Below are positions 1 to 5,127 of a stretch of DNA of 5,878 nucleotides, piece after piece (the first letter of the stretch is position 1; each line of letters begins with the position of its first letter). The DNA comes from Flavobacteriales bacterium. Lineage in GTDB: Bacteria > Bacteroidota > Bacteroidia > Flavobacteriales_E > Vicingaceae. The notes beneath the pieces were generated by a model. The model saw only the letters and a list, made by a program, of their open reading frames with translations, was not told the DNA's origin and made no database searches. The stretch spans positions 1 to 5,878 of the forward strand of contig JAESUI010000188.1 of NCBI GenBank assembly GCA_016763135.1. The letters are read 5' to 3'. The position numbers were made by a program, and so were the translations under genes.

Positions 1-158
1 AAGAATACTTTTATAATGAATTCTTTAAACCTTCGATGTTTATTATTAATAACAGTCTCATATTTCCCTAATGCATCAGGACCACGATGCTGGATGACCT
101 TCATCATTTCATCGAGTGGCAATTGCTCATTAGCGATATATCCTGTAATTCCACACAT
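1..158 (-). CDS. asnB: Asparagine synthase (glutamine-hydrolysing) N-terminus, partial and possibly degenerate
   Basis: The minus-strand frame from ATG 158-156 is open for 52 codons to the window edge. It begins MCGITGYIANEQLPLDEM and continues to VIQHRGPDALGKYE. The Met-Cys start (Cys2 is the catalytic nucleophile after Met removal), the GITGY strand and the HRGPD motif (residues 24-28) are the signature of the class II glutamine amidotransferase domain of AsnB-type enzymes. These release ammonia from glutamine to amidate aspartate or, in polysaccharide clusters, a sugar carboxylate. HRR at 41-43 sits at the right spacing for the conserved GH-R-LSI motif, but the residues after it (FKEFIIKVF) do not fit, so the gene may be degenerating or recombined there. 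It starts 48 bp downstream of the fic stop. The first 15 coding bases and 19 upstream bases are an exact copy of 1953-1986. Homology of the first 35 residues is clear; whether a full gene follows cannot be seen. Confidence 0.72.
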   Translation of the reverse strand, partial: MCGITGYIANEQLPLDEMMKVIQHRGPDALGKYETVINNKHRRFKEFIIKVF

Positions 159-177
159 TAAAGCAAAGGTAAAAGAA
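144..177. repeat. 34-bp direct repeat, left copy
   Basis: These 34 bases are identical to 1953-1986 in the same orientation; the sequence starts TGTAATTCCACACATTAAAG and ends GGTAAAAGAA. On the minus strand it covers 19 bases upstream of the asnB-like ATG plus codons 1-5. The flanks differ at once on both sides. Together the copies bracket the fic gene with its promoter, and one repeat plus the enclosed DNA is 1809 bp. This is the layout of an insertion with duplicated target, or of attachment-site cores. Confidence 0.9.
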
Positions 178-205
178 ATTGGGGATTTTATTTTAAGGAT
201 TGTTT

Positions 206-1759
206 TTAAGAAGAAATCTTTGCGATAGGTTTTCCTTTTAATCCTGCTTTGACCAAATAAGCAATAAATTCGGCAAAAGGTTTTATGTCTTGTTCAACAC
301 TAGCGTTCTCTAAGGCATCCATATATTTATCACGCTCTTCTAACGGTATTACCGTCCAAGGATAGCCACCAGAAACCAACATGGCATTCATTAAAAACCT
401 TCCCATCCGTCCGTTTCCATCATGATAAGGATGGGTATAAACGAAAATAAAATGCCCTAATACTGCTCTAACAGAAGGCTCTTCTTCTTGCTCAAGCAAT
501 TCAAAGAGCAAGGGCATTGCATCTCTAACATCTTTCTTATCCATAGGGGTGTGCTTGGATTGACTGATGTAAACCTGATCATTTCTATACCCTGCCAAAT
601 CGGATGCTTTTGATAGACCAACAGCAACGCTAGGAGCAAATAATTCTCTATACCAGTCTCTGTGTTCTTCATCGACTACTTTCCCAGCATTTTCGCCTTT
701 AAAAATTCGTTTTGCACTTCTTTTTACGACATTAAATGCCTGCCAATAACCTCTGGCTGCCATCGCGTCTTTTTGTTTGTGGTCTGCTTCATTTTCTTTG
801 GTATTCCATACTCCTGTTCTAACACGTTCAATTAATTGGGGGGTTACTTTATATTTTTCAATGGATAAGGAGTGGTAGGCATCGGTAACGTAAATTTCTT
901 CTATTTGCTTGATGTAGGTTTTCATACCTGTAGATATTCCTGGAGCTTTTGGAAATACTTCAATAATTTCTTTTCTCATTTTCTCCCACATCAGTTTGAT
1001 TCGATTCACTTGGGGTGAGTAATCCCGTGCATCAAATTTAATGGTGGTTGGTTCTTCAAATGGATCTACTTCTCTTACGTCATATCCTGCCGATTTCATC
1101 GTTTTCAGAATCTCATTGGCAATTTTATCTCGTCCTAAATTGCGATAAGCTCCAGCTAATCTTCCCGCAATTTTTGAGTGCCCTCCATCCAATAATATTT
1201 CTAATAATTCAGATGCATCCTTAATCATCAGTAGTGCGGTTCTTGTATCAATAGGTTGTCTAATAAAAATTGAAGGTCCACTATAAATTAAAGAAGATGC
1301 CAAATTTACCATTCTCACTCCTTCATTATGTTCTATTTCGGCCACATTGGGAAAAGGAGATTTCAATATAAAGATGGATGTATCAAATAATAATTCGGTA
1401 GGCAAATTGTTTCCGTTAGTCGATTTTATCATTAGTTGTTTTGGGATCGCATTGTTTCCAGCATGTAGCATCACTGATTGTTCAGCAGAGATGCAATAAT
1501 CCTCTCCGTATCTATCTTCTAAATACCTTGAACAAAATTTCCAAAAAGAAGTAAACCAAGAAGTGCTGTCTCCTTCTTGTTCTTCATGTGGAGCAGCGAT
1601 GTACCATCCTTTAATAACCTCACGTATAAATCCATTATCTACCAAGCGTTCTTTATGAACTCTGCTTAGATCACTGGATTTTATGGCAAAAACCCCATTA
1701 TCTTGAAGCTCCTTTAGTTGCTCCAATGAAGTTGCTAATTTTTCTCCTGGTGTTGCCAT
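206..1759 (-). CDS. Fic family protein (AMP transferase type) with N-terminal AbiEi-like winged-helix domain
   Basis: This 517-residue cytoplasmic protein carries a canonical Fic core. HPYHDGNGRMGR at residues 443-454 matches the HxFxDGNGRxxR motif, with His443 as catalytic base and the GNGR loop binding nucleotide phosphates. Upstream, YRNDQVYISQSKHTP (391-405) forms the flap that positions target peptides. Fic enzymes usually transfer AMP from ATP to a Ser, Thr or Tyr hydroxyl of a target protein. S297-LSI-E301 fits the class II autoinhibitory motif (S/T)xxxE(G/N), with Lys302 instead of Gly/Asn, so ATP access is probably self-inhibited. Residues 1 to about 60 (LKELQDNGVFAIKSSDLSRV, then GFIREVIKGWYIA) resemble the winged helix of AbiEi-type antitoxin regulators, and about 85-230 look like the rest of that domain. 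ATG 1759 is chosen because the preceding sequence is an AT-rich leader with a promoter. The gene is monocistronic, divergent from the DUF1801 gene and enclosed by 34-bp direct repeats. The target is unknown. Fic identity is near certain; the AbiEi assignment is by resemblance. Confidence 0.93.
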   Translation of the reverse strand: MATPGEKLATSLEQLKELQDNGVFAIKSSDLSRVHKERLVDNGFIREVIKGWYIAAPHEEQEGDSTSWFTSFWKFCSRYLEDRYGEDYCISAEQSVMLHAGNNAIPKQLMIKSTNGNNLPTELLFDTSIFILKSPFPNVAEIEHNEGVRMVNLASSLIYSGPSIFIRQPIDTRTALLMIKDASELLEILLDGGHSKIAGRLAGAYRNLGRDKIANEILKTMKSAGYDVREVDPFEEPTTIKFDARDYSPQVNRIKLMWEKMRKEIIEVFPKAPGISTGMKTYIKQIEEIYVTDAYHSLSIEKYKVTPQLIERVRTGVWNTKENEADHKQKDAMAARGYWQAFNVVKRSAKRIFKGENAGKVVDEEHRDWYRELFAPSVAVGLSKASDLAGYRNDQVYISQSKHTPMDKKDVRDAMPLLFELLEQEEEPSVRAVLGHFIFVYTHPYHDGNGRMGRFLMNAMLVSGGYPWTVIPLEERDKYMDALENASVEQDIKPFAEFIAYLVKAGLKGKPIAKISS

Positions 1760-1784
1760 TTTAACAGTTAAATTGTGTTTATCT

Positions 1785-1880
1785 TATTAATTAACGATGT
1801 TCTATATCTATTAATTGACGTTGTTCTATTATTATTATTTAATGCTGTTCAATAATTATTAATTAGCGTAAATATATGAT
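1785..1880. repeat. Four 24-bp imperfect tandem repeats in the fic leader (candidate operator)
   Basis: Four consecutive 24-base units start at 1785, 1809, 1833 and 1857. Each begins TATTA(A/T)TT, and the first three contain TGTTC at the same offset. Units 1 and 2 agree at 19 of 24 positions, and units 2 and 3 at 18 of 24; unit 4 keeps only the left half well. The array runs from just upstream of the fic start into the -7 box of its predicted promoter. A regularly spaced array here suits binding of a DNA-binding protein, most simply the Fic protein's own winged helix. That role is inferred. Confidence 0.7.
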
Positions 1881-1898
1881 TTATTTACTGATTTACAA
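1869..1898 (-). promoter_or_regulatory. Predicted Bacteroidota-type promoter of the fic gene
   Basis: On the minus strand TTG (1898-1896) is followed after exactly 19 bases by TATATTTA (1876-1869), which matches the Bacteroidota TTG-N19-TAnnTTTG consensus except for the last base. Transcription would start near 1863, giving a leader of about 105 nt that contains repeat units 1-3. The -7 box lies inside repeat unit 4, so a protein bound to the array would block it. Prediction from motif only. Confidence 0.55.
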
Positions 1899-1910
1899 GC
1901 AGATAAAAAA

Positions 1911-1967
1911 CTAATTACACCCAAAAAATGTGATCATTTGAGGTGTAAAACTTGTAATTCCACACAT
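1911..1967 (-). pseudogene. asnB 5' stub (MCGIT) left at the right-hand repeat
   Basis: ATG 1967-1965 opens a frame reading MCGIT and then SFTPQMITFFGCN before TAG (1913-1911). The first five codons and the 19 bases before them are identical to the start of the asnB-like gene at 158; homology stops exactly at the end of the 34-bp repeat. An 18-residue product has no plausible function. It is best read as the severed start of an asparagine synthase gene, with 1987 onward perhaps its original upstream region. Confidence 0.6.
1915..1948. repeat. Inverted repeat TTACACC / GGTGTAA around a TGATCA centre
   Basis: TTACACC (1915-1921) and GGTGTAA (1942-1948) are perfect 7-bp arms around a 20-base spacer that contains the palindrome TGATCA (1931-1936). 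It lies inside the fic unit, four bases from the right-hand 34-bp repeat. It could be a protein-binding dyad, a recombinase site or a weak hairpin; nothing in the sequence decides between these. Confidence 0.5.
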
Positions 1968-1986
1968 TAAAGCAAAGGTAAAAGAA
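1953..1986. repeat. 34-bp direct repeat, right copy
   Basis: Perfect copy of 144-177 in the same orientation. It carries the start region of the asnB-like frame on the minus strand (ATG 1967-1965). Downstream on the minus strand the sequence changes to non-homologous DNA leading to the fic promoter; upstream (1987 on) it also differs from the left copy. It marks the right boundary of the fic unit. Confidence 0.9.
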
Positions 1987-2117
1987 TTCGTTTACTTTAC
2001 TTTTTAAGAGTTCACTTTCTCGGATAAAAACGCTAACTTCGTTTTATTCCGATAGCTATCGGAATAAATCACATTAAAACGTGACTGACAAGTAGGTTGT
2101 AAGCAATTTGAAACCCA
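1987..2117. other. Gene-free segment between the right repeat and the DUF1801 gene
   Basis: This completes the 358-base gap between fic and the DUF1801 gene (1760-2117). It holds a small hairpin (AAAACG 2027-2032 with CGTTTT 2040-2045) that overlaps and would compete with the 26-bp palindrome. If the fic unit is an insertion, 1987-2040 may be the former promoter region of asnB. No convincing TTG-N19-TAnnTTTG promoter for the DUF1801 gene was found. Confidence 0.5.
2043..2068. repeat. Perfect 26-bp palindrome (TTTATTCCGATAG and its complement)
   Basis: The half-site TTTATTCCGATAG (2043-2055) is followed at once by its exact reverse complement CTATCGGAATAAA (2056-2068), with no spacer. As RNA it can fold into a strong stem with a small loop. 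From memory, palindromes with a CCGATAGC/GCTATCGG core recur between genes in many marine Bacteroidota, so it is probably a dispersed REP-like or terminator element. It ends 50 bp before the DUF1801 start and may shield it from transcription from the fic side. Confidence 0.75.
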
Positions 2118-2546
2118 ATGAAAAATTTAGAAATAAAGACGAATCCAGCAGTTGAAATCGTTTTCGCCAACTATCCGGATTCTGTTCGGAATAATATGTT
2201 AGCGCTGAGAGGATTAGTAATTGAGACAGCCGAAGAAATAGATGAAATAACAAACCTAGAAGAGACGCTAAAATGGGGCGAACCAAGTTATTTGACAAAA
2301 AACGGAAGTACAATTAGAATGGATTGGAAATCAAAGTTTCCCAATCAATATGCAATGTACTTCAAATGCACCAGCAGATTAGTAGATACTTTCAAGATGA
2401 CTTTTAAGAACACGTTTGACTTTGAAGGAAAGAGAGCAATTGTTTTCAAAATGGATGACAGAATTCCAGAGGAAGAGCTAAAATCATGTATAAAAGCAGC
2501 ATTGACGTATCACAAAGTAAAACATTTGGCAACATTGGGTATATAA
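2118..2546 (+). CDS. DUF1801 domain-containing protein
   Basis: The gene encodes a 142-residue soluble protein with no signal peptide or membrane segment, and a single DUF1801 (YdhG-like) domain fills it. The family pattern is visible as a helical N-terminus (VRNNMLALRGLVIETAEE, about 23-40), the core ETLKWGEPSYLTKNGSTIRM (about 49-68), a strand YAMYFKC (about 78-84), and KRAIVFKMDD followed by a C-terminal helix ending YHKVKHLA. The biochemical function of the family is not established; members are small cytoplasmic alpha/beta proteins. ATG 2118 fits the family's usual beginning and no upstream in-frame start looks better. It is the only plus-strand gene here, divergent from fic and convergent with the glycosyltransferase operon. 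It shows no link to polysaccharide synthesis and is likely a passenger. Confidence 0.85.
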   Translation: MKNLEIKTNPAVEIVFANYPDSVRNNMLALRGLVIETAEEIDEITNLEETLKWGEPSYLTKNGSTIRMDWKSKFPNQYAMYFKCTSRLVDTFKMTFKNTFDFEGKRAIVFKMDDRIPEEELKSCIKAALTYHKVKHLATLGI

Positions 2547-2579
2547 AAAAATAAACTGCACACTAACACTGTTTCTAGC

Positions 2580-2599
2580 AAATAAGACTTCGGTTATTT
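2580..2599 (+). terminator. cUUCGg hairpin downstream of the DUF1801 gene
   Basis: AAATAA (2580-2585) pairs with TTATTT (2594-2599). After a two-base bulge (GA), C2588 pairs with G2593 around the tetraloop TTCG. C(UUCG)G is an unusually stable RNA tetraloop. It lies 33 bases after the DUF1801 stop and could end or stabilise that transcript. No uridine run follows directly, so intrinsic termination is not proven. Confidence 0.4.
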
Positions 2600-2622
2600 A
2601 AGAAAGTTCAGCACTATTTACC

Positions 2623-2650
2623 AATACCACCAAATTGTTGATTTGGTATT
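2623..2650. repeat. Hairpin with two alternative 7-bp stems in the convergent spacer
   Basis: ACCAAAT (2629-2635) and ATTTGGT (2641-2647) form a perfect stem with a 5-base loop. Alternatively AATACCA (2623-2629) pairs with TGGTATT (2644-2650). It lies between two convergent genes, where transcript ends are expected. It has no U-tract, so a terminator role is only possible. Confidence 0.4.
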
Positions 2651-2721
2651 TAAAGTAAAGCAAAAAAGTAGCGTCTTTCCGTGCTTGACACTGAACCCCC
2701 TAATTAACAGCACCAATCTTT

Positions 2722-2770
2722 TCATGAGACCCCTAATCAAGTCAGGGATGGCGTGGTTTCTTTTTTTTTT
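2722..2770 (+). terminator. Degenerate REP-like stretch followed by T10
   Basis: TCATGAGACCCCTAATCAAG followed by TCAGGGATGGCG contains short arms CCCT (2731-2734) and AGGG (2744-2747), then GGTTTC and ten T residues (2761-2770). It resembles, from memory, the GAGA-CCTGA...TCAGG-ATGACG intergenic repeats found in many bacteria. The stem is short and 13 bases from the T-run, so termination of plus-strand transcripts is uncertain. Confidence 0.3.
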
Positions 2771-2780
2771 AGAAAGCTTC

Positions 2781-3881
2781 CTATTTTTTATCTAACATGG
2801 CATCAAACACCCCAGCCAAATTTTCCACCATGTTGCCTTCGGTAAAATTAGCGGTGTAATGTGCTTTGGATTCTTCTGCCATCTGCTTTCTTAAGGCTTC
2901 ATCATTAATGAGTTGTTCTAATTTTTCAGCAATAATTTCTGGAGCTTCAGCTGGTACTATAAATCCGTTTTTGTTATCGAGTACTGATTCTACAATGGCA
3001 CCTTGGTTGGTAGCAATAATGGGTAAACTGTTTGCCATGGCTTCTACAACTACCCAAGGATGTCCTTCAGGCATTTTAGGGCAAAACACAAACACATCAG
3101 CATCTGCGAATAATTGCATTTTAGCTGCTCCTGCTTGTGGTGGCAACACTGTTACATTGTTTAGTTCATTGTCTTTAATAATGGCTGTACACTGTTGTTT
3201 AAAAGCTGCATTGTCCCAAGCACCAGCTGCATTGAGTTTAAAATTGGTCATTCCTTTTTCTTTTAAAATGACCACAGCCTTAAGTACATCATCAAAACTT
3301 TTAGAAGGTAAAAAGTTGGCTAAATACAGGATGGTTAGCTCTTCTGATTGCTTCTTTTGCAGTAGATAGTTGGCTCCGTTGGGCACCACAAAAATATTTT
3401 CTTTTTCAAAAAAGTTTTCAAACAAGTGTTTTAAGTTGTTCCCCAACACAATTACTCCAGCACATTTTGCTAAGGTTCGTTTTACTAATTTGTTGGTAGA
3501 GTTTCCAGCCTCAGCCAACCAATTTTTAAAATTGCTTCCCCTTAGTTGTACAATTACTTTCGTGTATTTTGCTCCAATGCTAATGAATCGGGCATCTTTA
3601 TAAAACCCCATGGTGGTTTGACTAATGGGTACCAAAATAATGTCTGGCTGTGTGTCTTTTACCAGTTTTTTAAAGTTACGGTAAAGACTTAGCATCTTCA
3701 ATGACTTACCCATGCTAAATTTCCCCATGGTGGCCACTTCTTTATTAATTCGAGTATCGAAATGTACCAGGTTAAATTGCTCTTTTAAGCCAGAGTTGAG
3801 AATGATCTCGGTTGCAATTGCTGGACCGATTAAAGGTGGAGGTAATTTACCGAGGATGAGTATGGTAGGTTTATTACTCAT
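2781..3881 (-). CDS. GT4-family glycosyltransferase, last gene of the polysaccharide operon
   Basis: This 366-residue GT-B fold enzyme has the usual length of a complete GT4 retaining transferase, which moves a sugar from a nucleotide donor to a growing lipid-linked glycan on the cytoplasmic face of the inner membrane. The N-terminal Rossmann half opens with ILILGKLPPPLIGPAIAT (7-24), the glycine/proline-rich loop of the family. FVVPNGANY (164-172) marks the domain linker. The C-terminal half holds the donor site: ILYLANFLPSKSFDDVLKAV (184-203) and the EX7E motif EGHPWVVVE (Glu272 and Glu280), followed by AMANSLPIIATNQGAIVE. The start ATG overlaps the last 8 bases of the upstream polymerase gene, which points to translational coupling. 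The sugar donor and acceptor cannot be read from sequence. Confidence 0.92.
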   Translation of the reverse strand: MSNKPTILILGKLPPPLIGPAIATEIILNSGLKEQFNLVHFDTRINKEVATMGKFSMGKSLKMLSLYRNFKKLVKDTQPDIILVPISQTTMGFYKDARFISIGAKYTKVIVQLRGSNFKNWLAEAGNSTNKLVKRTLAKCAGVIVLGNNLKHLFENFFEKENIFVVPNGANYLLQKKQSEELTILYLANFLPSKSFDDVLKAVVILKEKGMTNFKLNAAGAWDNAAFKQQCTAIIKDNELNNVTVLPPQAGAAKMQLFADADVFVFCPKMPEGHPWVVVEAMANSLPIIATNQGAIVESVLDNKNGFIVPAEAPEIIAEKLEQLINDEALRKQMAEESKAHYTANFTEGNMVENLAGVFDAMLDKK

Positions 3882-5127
3882 CTACTTGTAATTCTTTAGG
3901 CAAAGCAACAAAAGCAAAAACAGACATCACCACATACATAAATGGCGGATAATAAGTGGGTACAATACTAATTGAGAATAGCATTAAAATTCCGAGGGTT
4001 CCAAAGGCTAAAAACTTGGTTGAGTTTACTAATTTTTTTGCCCTTTTAAAGAACATGATGAGCAACACCAAATAGTAGAACAACCCAAAGTACCCCGAAA
4101 GGAAAAGGATACGTATATAATCGTTGTGAGATCCTACTCCAACAAAATGGTAAGCATAATTAAAGGTAGTTGGGTAACCGAAAAACTGTGCAAACACATT
4201 CTCATTGGTAAAGGTTTCTAGCATTCTGGTCCATCTACCTACTCTACCATGCAGCAGTTTTTCAGAGCCTTTATCTCCTTCATAAACTGAAATATCTGTT
4301 TGTAATAATGGGGTAATTTTATCTTCAATTAATGGTTGCCCAAAAAGGTAAAAAACCAAAAAGAATAATAAAGACAGTATGAATGCTGCGCCTTTATTTG
4401 CTCTAAAATTAAACACCATAAACAATAACAATACCCCTATAAAAATAGTGTAGGAAGCTACGTGATGGATATTGATTAAGGTTAATAAACATAATCCTCC
4501 AACAATAAGAACTAGCCTTATTCTCTTATTTTTTGGTAATTCTCCTTTTCTTGAAAAATAGAAATAGGTGGCTATGAGAAAACAGAAAGCAAGGTAAATT
4601 CCATAACTCACTACATCACCAAAGCTCCCTTGAATTCTTTCCATCCCTCTACTTTCTACTTCTTTTATAGCACCAAAGGCTACTTCAAATAATAGAACAG
4701 CGGCTACAAATATCCCTGAATACAAAAAAGTGGTTAAAATACCATCTAAATCTTTTTTGTTTTGAATAAATAAGCGTGCAAAAAAGTAAAGGTAAATGGG
4801 GATGGTAAGTTTTAAGAGGTACTCAAATGAATCCATAGACAATGGATCAAACAGAATGATAAAAAGGGTTCCTATGAGAATAAAAACTGACCAAATTTTA
4901 AAGTATTTATCGAGCTTGGACTTTACAGGTTTAGCTCTTTTGGTTAATGCAATAACTACCAATATTGGGGTTAAAACTCCTACTAGGTATAAAGGAGACA
5001 AAAAAGGAGAAATGTTTTTTAAGAAATAGAGGTTATCTATAATTGGACGTAACAACACCAAAATGATGAACCATTTTAAAATCCATGGTTTTGATTTCAG
5101 CCATATTTTCCAATCTTTATACTTCAT
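3874..5127 (-). CDS. O-antigen polymerase/ligase-type integral membrane protein (Wzy/WaaL superfamily)
   Basis: The 417-residue protein is strongly hydrophobic, with about 11-12 predicted membrane spans (for example near 17-33, 42-62, 79-93, 103-121, 133-152, 172-192, 224-240, 246-263, 340-360 and 392-409). A large non-membrane loop at about 264-335 contains LHGRVGRW (292-299) and GSHNDYIRI (332-340). An Arg-rich stretch followed by an HN-Y motif before an LFLSGYFGLF helix is characteristic of the O-antigen ligase/polymerase family, which joins undecaprenyl-linked oligosaccharide units or transfers them to an acceptor on the periplasmic side. Its ATG shares four bases (ATGA) with the stop of the upstream glycosyltransferase, and its end overlaps the next by 8 bp, so the three are co-translated. 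These families diverge so fast that polymerase versus ligase cannot be settled; context with two glycosyltransferases favours a Wzy-type polymerase. Confidence 0.85.
   Translation of the reverse strand: MKYKDWKIWLKSKPWILKWFIILVLLRPIIDNLYFLKNISPFLSPLYLVGVLTPILVVIALTKRAKPVKSKLDKYFKIWSVFILIGTLFIILFDPLSMDSFEYLLKLTIPIYLYFFARLFIQNKKDLDGILTTFLYSGIFVAAVLLFEVAFGAIKEVESRGMERIQGSFGDVVSYGIYLAFCFLIATYFYFSRKGELPKNKRIRLVLIVGGLCLLTLINIHHVASYTIFIGVLLLFMVFNFRANKGAAFILSLLFFLVFYLFGQPLIEDKITPLLQTDISVYEGDKGSEKLLHGRVGRWTRMLETFTNENVFAQFFGYPTTFNYAYHFVGVGSHNDYIRILFLSGYFGLFYYLVLLIMFFKRAKKLVNSTKFLAFGTLGILMLFSISIVPTYYPPFMYVVMSVFAFVALPKELQVDE

Noticed and set aside
16..228. Plus-strand 70-codon ORF
   Set aside because: It is the antisense of the asnB-like N-terminus and the fic end; the minus frame has clear family motifs and this one has none.
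457..672. Minus-strand 71-codon ORF inside fic
   Set aside because: Out-of-frame shadow of the Fic coding region, with no separate leader or motif.
1785..1880. CRISPR array
   Set aside because: The 24-bp units are contiguous and imperfect, without unique spacers, and no cas gene is present.
144..1986. Insertion sequence or transposon with its own transposase
   Set aside because: The only gene between the repeats is fic; no transposase, integrase or terminal inverted repeats are seen.
1976..2005. Promoter for DUF1801 with TACTTTTT (1998-2005) as -7 box
   Set aside because: No TTG is found at the needed 19-base spacing upstream, and AT-rich DNA gives such boxes by chance.
2074..2313. Minus-strand 79-codon ORF opposite DUF1801
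   Set aside because: Antisense shadow of a well-supported DUF1801 gene; its leucine-rich content comes from the reverse complement of charged codons.
2866..3603. Two plus-strand ORFs (167 and 77 codons) opposite the GT4 gene
   Set aside because: Antisense to an intact glycosyltransferase with EX7E motif; low-complexity Ser/Ala composition typical of shadows.
4796..5029. Plus-strand 77-codon ORF opposite the polymerase gene
   Set aside because: Antisense shadow of the membrane protein gene, with no leader or family motif.
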